A DNA stretch of 64,000 bases, taken from the NCBI RefSeq assembly GCF_900699015.1, contig NZ_LR217737.1, positions 310,001-374,000 on the forward strand, in the 5' to 3' direction. Shown here in pieces: positions 10,663 to 21,559 of the stretch. This stretch comes from Erwinia_E haradaeae_E (GTDB lineage: Bacteria > Pseudomonadota > Gammaproteobacteria > Enterobacterales > Enterobacteriaceae). Position 1 is the stretch's first letter, and each line of letters opens with the position of its first letter. The notes beneath the pieces were generated by a model that worked only from the letters and a program-made list of their open reading frames with translations, was not told where the DNA came from and did no database searches. Made by a program: the position numbers and the translations under genes.

Positions 10663-10958
10663 ATTATCTCTATATTTATGATGTATAAACATATTTATTA
10701 ATAACATCTTTTAATTTTTCCATTAAAGTCTATGGAAATATTAGCAGGCATAAGTAAGAAAGATTATCATAGTTAAATCTTTGTATATATCATTTACATA
10801 TGAAAGTATCATCTAATCTAGATAGAGATATATAATTTAATAGTTTATTCATTCAATGATATTCTATATATAATAAAATAATATGTAGAATAAAATCTCG
10901 TTTTTAAGTATTTATTTTTGAAAGAAAATCATTCTAATATAGTCTGTTATATCAGAAT

Positions 10959-11163
10959 CCGTAACATGTGTCGTAGTCGCTCGGTATCACCCTATTACAA
11001 CTAGTCTCAACAGTAAAGAATGCTAGCTATTTTGGACCCGCATGTAGTGCACGTAAATGACCAACCGATATGTATTATGTACTAGAGATCATTTCTGATG
11101 GTTAGTGCATTTAGGGTGATTTCTGATCATTGGTCATAACCTTGACTCACTAGTTATGTTCGG
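10959..11163. other. GC-enriched self-complementary island, candidate structured RNA or relic
   Basis: About 40% G+C over roughly 220 nt (my count), against about 20% in the surrounding spacer. No frame is open across it. The ends pair: CCG-T-AACAT (10959-10967, one bulged T) with ATGTTCGG (11156-11163). Inside, GTG (10968-10970) pairs with CAC (11148-11150), AGTC (10975-10978) with GACT (11144-11147), and ATCACCCTA (10986-10994) perfectly with TAGGGTGAT (11112-11120). TGCAC (11048-11052) can pair with GTGCA (11105-11109). Size and a long closed rod recall 6S RNA, but I could not align it convincingly with 6S, tmRNA, RNase P RNA or SRP RNA. The strand is undetermined. Confidence 0.4.
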
Positions 11164-11356
11164 CTAATTATTGTTTAATATCTTATATTGGTATGTCTTT
11201 TTTTAGTTTTAAAGTAAATGTTTGATTATGAAATCGTAATGAACTAATACGTATCTATATACACCTATTGTATAGTATATTTAGTTTTAAGATCTTTTAG
11301 TTTAAAGTTGATTTTTCATTTTCATATTTTTAGCTTACATACTAGTGCACATTGAC

Positions 11357-11620
11357 CTATAGGGTTAAGTTTATTTCTAGTAGTATTCTAAAATTATTTA
11401 TAGGGATATTATTAACCGCAATGCTTGTAATTTTGTGTGTAATCTTAAAAATAAAAGAGGATGGGTTGTATATTGATACTGCAATCTCCTTATATAAGAA
11501 TCCTATCTGAATAAATGATTTATGCAGATGATTGGAGCTAGCGATAGAAGCTGCTTGATATTTAGCCATGGATGCCCATTCTATTAAATCATTAGAAAAG
11601 AAACCTTCTAGCGAGATCAA
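11357..11620 (-). pseudogene. Unidentified minus-strand open frame, probably a gene fragment
   Basis: An 87-codon frame with a TTG as the first possible start and no clear ribosome site. G+C is higher than in the spacer, especially at 11440-11620. By position upstream of serS one would expect lolA or ftsK. The segment SSNHLHKSFIQ followed by YNPSSFIF shows a weak resemblance to the N-terminal third of LolA, and ASIASS...IGF could equally echo the C-terminal domain of FtsK. Neither match is good enough to name it. The plus strand also has a hydrophobic open stretch here, so even the strand is uncertain. Confidence 0.3.
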
Positions 11621-11727
11621 TATGAAATTTATAGTAAAGTTACTTCCACAAAGGTTGTGATATCAAGATAAGGTTATTATAGATAATGTTGTAGTTTACT
11701 GGATTAAATATTAGTATTATTTCTTTT

Positions 11728-12006
11728 TCATAGGCAGAGAAGAGGAAGAATTAATTTATCAACCTTTCTAGTTAGATTTTCTGATACAGAGATACATATT
11801 TTTTTATATGCTTTACGTTGACAGGTAATCATGGTATTCGTTTCTTTTAGTATATCAATGTCATAAGCATTTTTAACCTTCCATCTGGTTGGTTTAATAG
11901 CGATGGTGTTGTCTGACGTACTGGGAAGTATAAAAAAACTGCATAAACTAGATAATAAAGATGTTTGTCTTTCATTCTCTGAATCAGAACTGATGCTAAC
12001 TATTCT
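11728..12006 (-). pseudogene. Unidentified open frame without start codon, likely relic
   Basis: About 92 codons are open on the minus strand between a TGA and the stop at 11728-11730, with no ATG, GTG or TTG at the beginning. Readable stretches include SDNTIAIKPTRWKVKNAYDI and ETNTMITCQRKAYKK, a mix of residues unlike random A/T spacer. I do not recognise the family. It lies just upstream of the 11357-11620 frame on the same strand, and both may be parts of one decayed locus. Confidence 0.3.
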
Positions 12007-12961
12007 GGGTCATTTAATACATCTTAATGTATATATCTAGATCTATTTTTTGTAAAATAAATAAGTTTAAATAGATAATAATTTGATAAAGTATCAATAG
12101 CTATTATATCATTTAAATTCCATAGAAATATAAATATTTTATGTATTTATGTAGCTTGATTGGTATCATTTATATTAGAACAGTCTGTTTTTATGAGTGT
12201 CATAGTATAGGATTCTATCCTGAAAGGAGTGTATTACTATTTTCTTAGTAGTATTTTTTTTATAAATTAATTTTTTATAGATATATTAGAGTTGCATGAC
12301 TTTATCATGCTATTCATTATATGATAATTCATATTATAATAGATCTTGATAATCTAATATTATTTTTCTGTTTTTAAGATATTATATATTACAATGTAAT
12401 TGTAAAAATAAACAATATGATGCTTGATCATATATTATGGTATAATAGATATTTTATAATTTAAATAGTTTTAATTATTTTTATAAAAATTCATCAAATG
12501 ATTATAAATAAAATAGTATCAATACCATATATAAGAGTGAGAGTATAAGTATATAGGCATTCATCTTGATTATAGAGTATCTTGTATAGATGATATTTAT
12601 TATTAGTATAAAATACTACAAAAATAAAATTTTTAATATCAAGGTCGTTAACATAATATCAGTAATATTCACTTGATAATATGAAGCAAAAATAAAATGA
12701 TAGAGATCATTCAGTATGTGTTATTATTTTCAATATTGGATATATCAATAGCACTGTTATATAGAGTATATCTATTGATTATATTTTTTAATATACAATA
12801 TTACATATGTAAAGTTATTTCTATTCGGATGACTGATATAATATACCAATATTATTGGTGTAATATATAAGATATTAAGTATTTTGTACTAGTAATGTAG
12901 CTTATTACAAGGTAATTATTTTAAGAATCGGATTATTACGGATGATTTTATTTTGATAGAA

Positions 12962-13539
12962 TTAAATAGATTTTTTAGTCTGTTTAATACGTGAAGGCAA
13001 ATCTCTTAGACCATTTAGAATCCAGTCTGCGATCATTTTATCTTTTGTTATATTGATTAGATTTGTGCTGCGAAGTAGAACCTTTGTTCCAACTCCAGCA
13101 GATTTTGCTGCTTGCATATCTTCGATTTTATCTCCTACCATATAGGAATGTAACATATTAATATGTAGTTTTTTTTGAGCAGCAAAAAACATGCCTGGTT
13201 TGGGTTTTCGGCAATCGCATGATTTACGTAATTGTTTTATTAGCGCATGAGGGTGATGAGGACAGAAATAGACACCTGCTAAATGAATATGGTTTCTTTC
13301 TAAAAAAGAAGACATCCAGCGTGTTAATTGTATAAATTGATCTTGGCTAAATATACCTCGACCAATACCGGATTGATTAGTTATTAGAACTAGAATAAAC
13401 CCCATCGTTATTAGTTCATGCATAGCTTCAATAGCGCCATCAATAAACTCAAAATGTTCTGTTCCTGAGATGTATCCGTGATCGATATTAATTGTTCCAT
13501 CTCGATCAAAAAAATAGCTGGTACTTGATTTAGATTCAT
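12962..13539 (-). CDS. gmhB: D-glycero-beta-D-manno-heptose-1,7-bisphosphate 7-phosphatase GmhB, frameshifted in a T7 run
   Basis: HAD-family phosphatase of the ADP-heptose pathway for the lipopolysaccharide inner core. The long frame (complement 12962-13423, 153 codons) lacks the N-terminus. The missing part is present in another frame: from ATG at complement 13537-13539 it reads MNLNQVPAIF, then FDRDGTINIDHGYIS and HFEFIDGAIEA, joining the long frame at MHELITMGF. The two frames meet at a T7 run on the coding strand (13508-13514); eight T would give a continuous protein of about 192 aa (E. coli 191). The nucleophile/acid pair D12 and D14 falls right after the run, so the 153-aa frame alone would be inactive. 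TNQSGIGRG, the zinc loop CPHHPHA...CDCRKPKPGM and YMVGDKIEDM are intact. It is either a young pseudogene, a sequencing error, or a gene rescued by slippage. Confidence 0.9.
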
Positions 13540-16507
13540 TATTTTCTAATCTAATTGTTGTTTTATAGTGACAATATAGAAGTAATTAACAAATAATAGC
13601 AATAAAGATGTTACAATTATTATTTAGATTTTTGCAACGTTATCATATTATATGTTTATCTATATAATTAAGGTTATTTTATATTTACTCTTAAACATAG
13701 TCTGATCTATATTTTAATAGTATAGATATGATAATAGTAGTTATAGATGTTATAGTAATTAAGAAGAGTCATTACATTTATACTGTTAATAATTATTAGT
13801 ATAATGATATGGATTCTATAATCTAGTGAAACTAGATTAATCTATTTGTATAATAACACTATATAAATATTGATTTTTAGATACAAAGCTGATTGTTATT
13901 GATTAAATTATAGATAGTACGTAGGTAATATTTCATATTAACTCAACATTATTGTTCATTTATAATATCAAATTATAGTTGACATGCATTATATTTCCTC
14001 TTCTAATCTATAAAAACTTTTATAGATAGTTATTGAAGATTTTTATAAAAAATAGAGATAACTGAAAAGGATGTATTTTATTTTAATATTCTATATTGTG
14101 TATAAATAATTTCTATAATTTTATTTTTTAGATATATTTAGTTAACGATAAATGATTGATTAATCACAACACTTTTACTATAAAATTTCTTATTAATAAT
14201 TGTCACCTATTAGTAAATAGGGATTGTTTGATTATTAAACTTGAGGTTTTATATAAGTTAAGCTATATTGATTTAAGATAGGTAGTATCACTGATTCAGT
14301 AGCGGTACTGGTCTGATTATATAATCTTTTGATCCTAATAAGTTAAATATAGACTAATATTGGTCTAATGTCTGGATTATTGGGTATTATTTTTTATCAA
14401 AAAAAGTTGAGGTTTTCTAAATCAGCAGAAAAGCTATAATGTGAATTATTAATTAATAATATTATTAATATTTTATTTATTAGTAGATTTATCTATTAAG
14501 ATATTTTATAGAAAAAATAAAAAAATTGGTAAATTGTTATTTACTTAGTAATATTTTATAATGATATTTGATTTATGATTATTAACTAGTTAATAATGTA
14601 GAGTAAAGAAATATATTGAATAAAATTAGAGGACCTTCTTCTAAAAAAAAGAAAAAGTGCTAATGATTAGTTCATTTTATTATATGGATAACACCCTTTA
14701 CTAATTTTTATTATTAAATCAATACAATAGTTATTATATTGATTTAACTAGCTATTGCAATCATTTTATTTTAGTTTTTCATTTGAGTCGAAAATTATAT
14801 AGATAACTTTGATGTTAAATTTTTATAAGATAAGTTATCTGTATTGTTATTAAGAATAAATGAGAATCTTAAAAAGATTAATTTTATTTTTATACTTACT
14901 TTAATATTTTTGTGATTTTGAGAATATACAAGATTATTGACCTTGTTTAATGAAATCTGTAGTTAGTCTTATTAATTTATAAATGTACTGATTTTTTATT
15001 TCTTTGATTATTAGAATAAGTAAAAAGGGTTTGGATAAACTACATATTTTTTAATCAGGTCATAATTTTATTATATTACGTTCATTGTATTCAGTAATAG
15101 TATTATGTTTTTAGTTCTTTTAAAGAATTTTTATATTATTGCAATACTATGATTGTCTGTATATTAAAGAATATATATATATCTGTAAAGATAATATTTA
15201 TTAATAAAATATGATCATATTTTTAATAAAAGACTTTATTAGAGTAGAAGTGAGGATAGTTAAGCATTACTCATGCTTGCCTATATTATTTTATTTATCT
15301 TGAGTTAGGTTGTTTTAATGGATTAATATTTTTTATCTTAGATCAGTAATATCTGATTAGATTCACGTGTTAATTAATGGATTTTATATCATTAACCTAA
15401 TTCTTTTTATAAAACATCATATAATATGAATTAAGTTGAATAAATGTTATAAATCTCATTAGAGAGATATTTACTGTGGATAATCATATCGTATAATCAT
15501 CTTATTTGAGTAATTACAATTTATTGGTAATTATATTAGATAAATATTCTAATTAGAATCAGACGTTATGGATATATAAAAATAAAAATATTAATTATAT
15601 TCATAATAAATGTAGTATAAAAATCATTGCGTAATTACGATTGAAAGATCAATGTCGTTTTATTTTTATAAAATAGTAATTTTAATTCTTATTAATCTAA
15701 TTGATTATAATCAGTAATATATTTAAATTCTACTAGCTATGAGAACTATTATTATTATAAATAGAGACTTTTATTTTTTTAATATATTTTTCTAGATAAG
15801 AGATTATAGTAACAATGATATATATAATATCATTGTCTTGATTTCAGGTTTATTAATTATAAATTTAGATTCTATCTTTTTATGTGGAAAGTAATATAAA
15901 TTAATTATTTACTTAAAGATGATACATAAATATCTCATATTAGAGAAATATAATGTCAAGATATCTAACATATAGTTAGATTCTTTATTAAGAACTTGGA
16001 ATTCTTATGATTCTTTAATATATTTTTAATAAAGTTGAAAACTATTGATCTAGATCACGAAAGGCACTCAGCTTGTATGATGCAATGATTAACAACTCAT
16101 AGATTTGTATAAAAACTTGTAAAATTATTGATATTTAGATTATTAGTATAATCTATAAAAGAAGAAATAATAATAATTAATAATAAGTATATTAAATATA
16201 CTAATATAATTTACGTATTAGGAGTAACTTCTATCAATAGTATTGACAATATTTACATTATTATTAGCGGTGTTCAGATTTTTTTATCATGTATCGTAAT
16301 GATTTTTGATTTTTTGAGAAATATGTAACATTTTCTTTATTTTTAAAAAAGTACTGAAAATTTTAAAAATTAATTTAAATTTTTAGTCAATTTAATTTCT
16401 ATAAGAAATAGAAATTAAATATTATTTTTTTAGGTATGACTTATGTTAGCTTAGTTTTTTAATAATAAAAATACCATTGTATATCTTTTTTATTAAGGAA
16501 CAGCTAT
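13540..16507. other. Long AT-rich spacer between gmhB and lpoB
   Basis: Nearly 3 kb, extremely A/T-rich, with stops in every frame and no gene relic I can name. A short patch at about 16050-16110 has slightly more G+C but reads as nothing known. Confidence 0.7.
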
Positions 16508-17074
16508 ATGAATTGGAAAAGAGTGCAGTGTTTAAATTTTTTTGTGTGCATTTTTATATTAAATAGTTGTAGTACCCACAGTCAGTCTAGGTGCATAAAT
16601 GTTTCATTACTACAGTCATCCTTGGTGGATTACCAGAGTATTCCTTCTAGAAGGAATACGGTTATAGAATGGTCTCCTATTATATCAAATTTAGTTAATA
16701 AAATATTAAAAATTGATGGTATTAGAGCGGATAATATATTATTAATAGCGAACGCACAAAACTTTACAGATGTAAACTTAGAAACTACTATAGTAACAAT
16801 GGTAATAAAAGAAAGCATAAAAAAAAATAGTTTTTTTACTGTAGTTACACCTCAACAAATAACATTAACAAAGAAAATTTTAAAGATATCCTCTGAAGAT
16901 AATTTTTTTGAAATGAGTAAAGTAATGGGATTAGCGCGTTATGTTCGAGCACAGTATCTACTATCCAGTAGTATAGAGAAAGAGAGAGGTTCTATATATT
17001 TAAATATGCAGTTAATTTTAGTAAAAACAGGTGAAATTATTTGGTCAGGTTCTTGTCCAGTTACTATCGATTAA
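16508..17074 (+). CDS. lpoB: Penicillin-binding protein activator LpoB (outer-membrane lipoprotein)
   Basis: Outer-membrane lipoprotein that reaches through the periplasm to stimulate the peptidoglycan synthase PBP1B. The 188-aa product begins with a lipoprotein signal peptide and lipobox LNSC, with the lipidated cysteine at residue 21. The proline-rich linker of E. coli LpoB (213 aa) is largely lost. The globular domain is recognisable: SNLVNKILKIDGIRADNILL, TVVTPQQI, and near the end MQLILVKTGEIIWSG, almost identical to E. coli. The start ATG follows AAGGA (16496-16500). It contains an in-frame A9 run at 16819-16827 and a T7 run soon after. The partner gene mrcB is not in this window. Confidence 0.9.
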   Translation: MNWKRVQCLNFFVCIFILNSCSTHSQSRCINVSLLQSSLVDYQSIPSRRNTVIEWSPIISNLVNKILKIDGIRADNILLIANAQNFTDVNLETTIVTMVIKESIKKNSFFTVVTPQQITLTKKILKISSEDNFFEMSKVMGLARYVRAQYLLSSSIEKERGSIYLNMQLILVKTGEIIWSGSCPVTID

Positions 17075-17085
17075 TGATTCTTAAT

Positions 17086-17112
17086 ATTATTTTATATAAA
17101 ATAATTTATTTT
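17086..17112 (+). terminator. Possible lpoB terminator
   Basis: ATTATTTTAT (17086-17095) is followed directly by its exact complement ATAAAATAAT (17096-17105) and then TTATTTT, 11 nt after the lpoB stop. The stem has no G or C, so strength is doubtful, but position and the T-rich tail fit a terminator. Confidence 0.35.
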
Positions 17113-18469
17113 AACTTTTTATTATAGAGTTAAAGGGTGTGATTCATAATGAATGTTATATAGATTTACTGTGGTCTTTAGTAGAATTAATATAGCTGCT
17201 TCATACTTGTCATTTTTGATTTTCTTGAATTTATAGTATATTTTAGATTCAAGGTAGTTATATTTATATTACTTGGTTCCTATGTTTAATATAGGAAAGA
17301 ATATTGTTTACTAATTTTAGCTATATAAGGATGATAGAGATTTATAGAATCAAAATATATATAAAGATATAGACAGCTTTGTTGAAAAATACATTTTTAT
17401 TTTTCAAAAGTTAGCAATAATATTGTTATGATTTATAATAAAATATTATAAGTGCTGTTTCCTATTTTTTAGAGATAATTAAATTCATTTAAAATCTAAT
17501 CGTATCTTTAAGAGATTCATGGTAAATCTTATAGATAATGAGATTAAAATGGTTATTTTTATTAGACTAATGCACTCCTCTATCTAATACTTTAGAGGAA
17601 TTATGATTATTTATATTATTATTTTTAGTTGAGTATATATCTATCACTATTCAGATTGGTATTAAAAAGAAAATTTAGTTCTTTAAATATTAGTTTGTTT
17701 AGATTATTTTTAATAGATCTACTTTAATATTAAAGCCTATCGTTATTTAAGCTATGTAGATTCGAATCTATTATCTGTTCTTATATATATTATAACATTA
17801 AATTTGTATACAATATGCTTATTGACTTGTCGTATTTATTAGGATTTTTTCTGTAATAAATATTTATTTATAAGTTCTTGTATTTATAGAGAGGATTAGT
17901 TTTATGAAGTTCTTAGTAATTAATTAAACAATTAATTATTATGATGATAATAAAATATATCTTAATAATATGTTATATATTATGCTTTCATTTTTTAAAA
18001 AAGATCAATTTATTTAACATTTTAATTTTATAGATTATTTGATGATTAAAAATCATTTGTTTTATAATTCATATTTTTATTGCATCTTTCTATTTGTTTA
18101 CATAAAATGTATAAAAATTTAATAATTTTTTATGGATAAGAAAGCTATATACTCATATTAGTGTTTTTGTTAGATAAGCGTTTTTTCGGATATGATTTTG
18201 TGTTTTTATATAAAAATATACTATCTATATATGATAGTATATAGAATAAACATATAGTAAGATTTAATATCTTAAATAGATACCTATCTAATAGATTGGA
18301 TATTGAGGAAATAGTGATTTTTATAACTGTCTTATCGATTATTTGGTTTATATAGAAGTTATTAAAGAATATATTTAATTTCATATAGAAAGCTATAATC
18401 TATTTTATAATGATATTTTAATTCTTTGATTTAAAGTTAGGATTGCATAGTATCTATTATTGAGTACAT

Positions 18470-18509
18470 AAGATTCTGTTTCTCCTTAATATGTAAGAGA
18501 AACAGTCTT
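18470..18509 (-). terminator. Hairpin downstream of map
   Basis: CTGTTTCTC (18476-18484) pairs with GAGAAACAG (18497-18505). The stem extends inward by TTA/TAA past one bulged C and outward by AAGA/TCTT. It is the strongest hairpin in this spacer and lies about 125 nt past the map stop. No clean T run follows on the minus strand, so it may terminate transcription weakly or protect mRNA ends. Confidence 0.35.
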
Positions 18510-18633
18510 AATCTTTGTTATAGCGAGATTTATTGAAACCTCTACTTTGTATCTATAATTAGATAGAGATTAATAGGATAACTACTAGGTGATCTCTTGT
18601 AGTGTAATTAAGTCTTATTGATGTAAAAATACA

Positions 18634-19425
18634 TTAATCATTTATTTCAAGTAGTGGTACAGATTCATTTTGACGAAGGGTTAAGATCTCAGATCCATGT
18701 TGAGTTACTAAAATTGTATGTTCGTATTGTGCTGATAAACTACAGTCATGAGTTTTTACTGTCCAACCATCTTGCATAATGCGAATTCGAGAGCTACCGA
18801 CATTCACCATAGGCTCAATGGTGAACACCATACCTGGTTGTAGGACCACCCCTCTATCATTAGCATTGTAATGTAGAACTTGAGGCGCTTCATGAAAGCT
18901 TTTTCCAATACCATGACCACAATATTCACGTACTACTGAGAATCCATTTTTCTCAACAAATTTTTGAATGTGATGTCCTAAGGTTTGTAAGCGAACTCCT
19001 GGTCTGACTAGTTGAATTGCATGGTAGAGACTTGTTTGTGTGATATTACATAGATGGTGTGCCTTGGTAGTTGAGTCACCTACTATAAACATGGTAGAGG
19101 TATCTGCATGGTAATCATCTTTAAGTACTGTAACATCAATATTAACAATATCGCCATTTTGTAATATTTTATCTGAACTTGGGATACCATGACAAACAAC
19201 GTCATTGACTGAGATACATACAGATTTTGGAAAACCACAATACCCTAAGCAGGCGGCAATAGCATGCTGTTTGTTCACAATATAATCGTGACAAATAGAA
19301 TCTAGTTCACCAGTACTAATATCTTGGATAACATACGGTTGAATCATTTCAAGTACTTCAGCTGCTAGAGAGCCAGCTATTCTCATTTTTCTTATTTCTT
19401 CATTAGTTTTGATTGGAATATTCAT
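18634..19425 (-). CDS. map: Methionine aminopeptidase, type I
   Basis: Removes the initiator methionine from nascent proteins; a dinuclear metalloenzyme. With the start at ATG 19423-19425 the product has 263 aa (E. coli 264) and opens MNIPIKTNEEIRKMRIAG like the family. The frame stays open 31 codons further upstream, but that extension is hydrophobic and non-homologous, while GGA 8-10 nt before the chosen ATG can act as ribosome site. Metal-ligand segments are all present: NIDVTVLKDDYHADTS, CGHGIGKSFHEAPQV, TIEPMV and SAQYEHTILV. It is divergent from rpsB as in E. coli. Confidence 0.96.
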   Translation of the reverse strand: MNIPIKTNEEIRKMRIAGSLAAEVLEMIQPYVIQDISTGELDSICHDYIVNKQHAIAACLGYCGFPKSVCISVNDVVCHGIPSSDKILQNGDIVNIDVTVLKDDYHADTSTMFIVGDSTTKAHHLCNITQTSLYHAIQLVRPGVRLQTLGHHIQKFVEKNGFSVVREYCGHGIGKSFHEAPQVLHYNANDRGVVLQPGMVFTIEPMVNVGSSRIRIMQDGWTVKTHDCSLSAQYEHTILVTQHGSEILTLRQNESVPLLEIND

Positions 19426-20815
19426 TTCTTTTTCCAAGTTGATAATTATTGTTGTATTAACAAGTATAAGAATTTTATGAGCAAGTATTAGAAAATCTCT
19501 AATTAGAGAGAAATACAACTAATTTAATACAGAAGAAATAGTTGGTATTCGTACTGATTCTATACTTTATTTTTTTTGGACGTAAACCTAAAATTGATTG
19601 ATAAATCATATTTTTATATTAATTCATATATGTATTTCTATGTTTTCAAAATACATAATTTTATATTGGTTCTTAATTGTTTCCGTGTGTTCGGATGTTT
19701 TTTTAAAATACTTAACTATATAACATTATCCAACAATATAGTTTAATTAAAAATATTGCTTACGGTTGAGTCTTATTAATACTATAGAACTATGATCACA
19801 GTAACTGCCTGATGATAACAAATTTTTAAGCGATTTTTTAAAGTAATAGGTCTATTTCAATATATTATTACACTGTGTTCATTGGTAGTTTATATTAGGA
19901 TGTTGGTTGCTATCTAAAGATAATCTATATTTATTTTATAAGATCTAATGTGATTTTAAAATGCTAAAAGATCTAGATGATTAGTTTAAGTTTATGCGGT
20001 GTCTACAAACTTAATGGAGTATTAATTCAACTATGATTTTCAATCTATATACTAGTGGTTCAGTTAGTAAAAAATGATGGGTTTATGTGATTGAGTCTAA
20101 TGTTGATAGATTTAAGAATTAGAATGATAAAGGGACAAGGTTTAAAGATTGGTATTTCTTAAATGTAATGGATTAGTTGAATTAAAATAAAAGATAGGAT
20201 TTAGAGATCAAGAAAATTACAAGTTCTTTCTTCATGTTGGATGATGAAAAGGAATTAAGATGCTAATTTAAGAAGAAACAAATATAATCTTTCGTTTTTC
20301 GTATTATTAACCTATCGGTTTGATTTTTTATACGTATAATGTATTTTTCGTGTTTTTGTAATTTTACATGACCCAGATAAAAACCTGAATTAACAGGATA
20401 TTTGGTCAACTATGGAGTTAATTATTTGAAGAAAAAATTGAGATATGTATTGAAATCTTGTCCAGATTATCTTGAAAGGAGAAAAATAGATGTGTCATTA
20501 ATGAGAATTTTATTTTTGACTTAGATGTAATGATAGATATGAATGATATTAGAAGAAGATACTTGATGTATATAATTTGTTGTTAGATACAATAGAATTC
20601 AATAATTTATATTCATGAATGATTATGGTATGAACTAGTTGTATTAGTGATCCTGACAATGATTTATACAATTTTAGTATATAAAAAGACTATATTTGTA
20701 GTATATATATTACTCAATATTAAAATATTTTATTCTTATTTCATAAGAGATAAGGCATTGACAGTATGAAATATCTAATAGCTTGACTCTAAACAATTAT
20801 ATTATAGAGGTAATC
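19426..20815. other. Divergent map-rpsB intergenic region
   Basis: About 1.4 kb that must carry the promoters of map and the rpsB operon. E. coli rpsB has a leader where S2 represses its own synthesis. A nested hairpin is visible near 20370-20415 (TGACC/GGTCA enclosing CCTG/CAGG around AATTAA), but it lies about 400 nt from the start codon and I cannot assign it. No coding is visible. Confidence 0.55.
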
Positions 20816-21559
20816 ATGGTAACTATTTCCATGCACGAAATGCTGCAAGCTGGTGTTCATTTTGGCCATCAAACGCGTTACTGGAATCCAAAAATGAAGC
20901 CATTTATTTTTGGATCCCGCAATAAAGTACATATCATCAATCTTGAGAAAACTGTTCCTATGTTTCATGAGGCGCTATCTGAATTAAGAAAGATATCTTC
21001 TCGTAAAGGAAAAATTCTTTTTGTTGGAACCAAACGTGCTGCGAGTGTTGCAGTTAAGGAACATGCTATTAATTGTAATCAGTTTTTTGTTAATCACCGC
21101 TGGCTTGGCGGCATGTTGACTAATTGGAAAACTGTTAGACAATCGATTAAACATCTAAAAGATTTAGAAATTCAGTCTCAAGATGGTACGTTTGATAAAT
21201 TGACAAAGAAAGAAGTTTTAATTCGTACCGGAAAACTAGCTAAGCTTGAGAATAGTTTAGGTGGAATTAAAGAAATGGGTGGTTTACCAGATGCCCTTTT
21301 TGTTATCGATGCCTATCATGAGGAGATTGCTATAAAAGAAGCCAATAATTTAGGAATTCCGGTATTTGCGATTGTTGATACTAATTCAAATCCAGATGGT
21401 GTCGATTTTATTATTCCAGGTAATGATGATGCAATCCGTGCTGTTAGTCTTTATCTAAATATAGTTGAGAATACAGTTTGTGAGGGGTCTTTTCAAAACA
21501 CTTCACCACAATTAGTAGAAAATAGTATGGTAACTCAGACAGCAAATTTACCATGTTAA
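20816..21559 (+). CDS. rpsB: 30S ribosomal protein S2
   Basis: Component of the small ribosomal subunit that binds late near S1. The start is ATG 20816, giving 247 aa and the standard opening MVTISMHEMLQAGVHFGHQ; AGAGG at 20806-20810 lies 5 nt upstream. The TTG at 20783, 11 codons earlier, has no ribosome site and adds non-homologous residues. NPKMKPFIFGSRNKVHIINL, WLGGMLTNWKT and DTNSNPDGVDFIIPGNDDA are S2 signatures. It heads the same rpsB-tsf-pyrH-frr series as in E. coli. A small ACCAT/ATGGT hairpin follows at about 21587-21602. Confidence 0.98.
   Translation: MVTISMHEMLQAGVHFGHQTRYWNPKMKPFIFGSRNKVHIINLEKTVPMFHEALSELRKISSRKGKILFVGTKRAASVAVKEHAINCNQFFVNHRWLGGMLTNWKTVRQSIKHLKDLEIQSQDGTFDKLTKKEVLIRTGKLAKLENSLGGIKEMGGLPDALFVIDAYHEEIAIKEANNLGIPVFAIVDTNSNPDGVDFIIPGNDDAIRAVSLYLNIVENTVCEGSFQNTSPQLVENSMVTQTANLPC

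Larger units (their letters stand above)
10103..12961. other. Decayed spacer with gene relics between serS and gmhB
   Basis: About 2.9 kb. The flanks (10103-10630 and 12010-12961) are nearly pure A/T with nothing readable. The middle is different: a minus-strand hairpin at 10637-10662, a GC-enriched self-complementary island at 10959-11163, and two minus-strand open frames at 11357-11620 and 11728-12006. These are described separately. Confidence 0.7.
17075..18633. other. AT-rich spacer between lpoB and map
   Basis: About 1.55 kb between convergent genes with no recognisable coding. It holds an A/T palindrome right after lpoB and a hairpin near 18.5 kb downstream of map, both listed separately. 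A 79-codon minus-strand frame at 18145-18384 is low-complexity and not believable. Confidence 0.7.

Noticed and set aside
10951..11170. Possible infA (IF-1), cobalamin riboswitch or 6S RNA identity for the GC-rich island
   Set aside because: Short matches exist (LRHMLRIL like part of IF-1; GGACCCGCA like a B12-box; CGGTTGGT and ATGCGGGTCC like 6S), but each needs frameshifts or large gaps and no full alignment holds.
17755..17770. TTCGAAT inside a palindrome resembling a tRNA T loop
   Set aside because: No acceptor, anticodon or D arm can be built around it; it is a chance A/T-rich palindrome.
18145..18384. 79-codon minus-strand open frame in the spacer after map
   Set aside because: Low-complexity I/N/L/K-rich translation expected from A/T-rich DNA, no ribosome site and no family resemblance.
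19426..19518. Longer start for map giving 294 aa
   Set aside because: The added 31 residues are hydrophobic and absent from the family; the internal ATG at 19425 has a ribosome site and gives the standard length.
20783..20815. TTG start for rpsB at 20783
   Set aside because: The ATG at 20816 has AGAGG at the right distance and the conserved S2 N-terminus.
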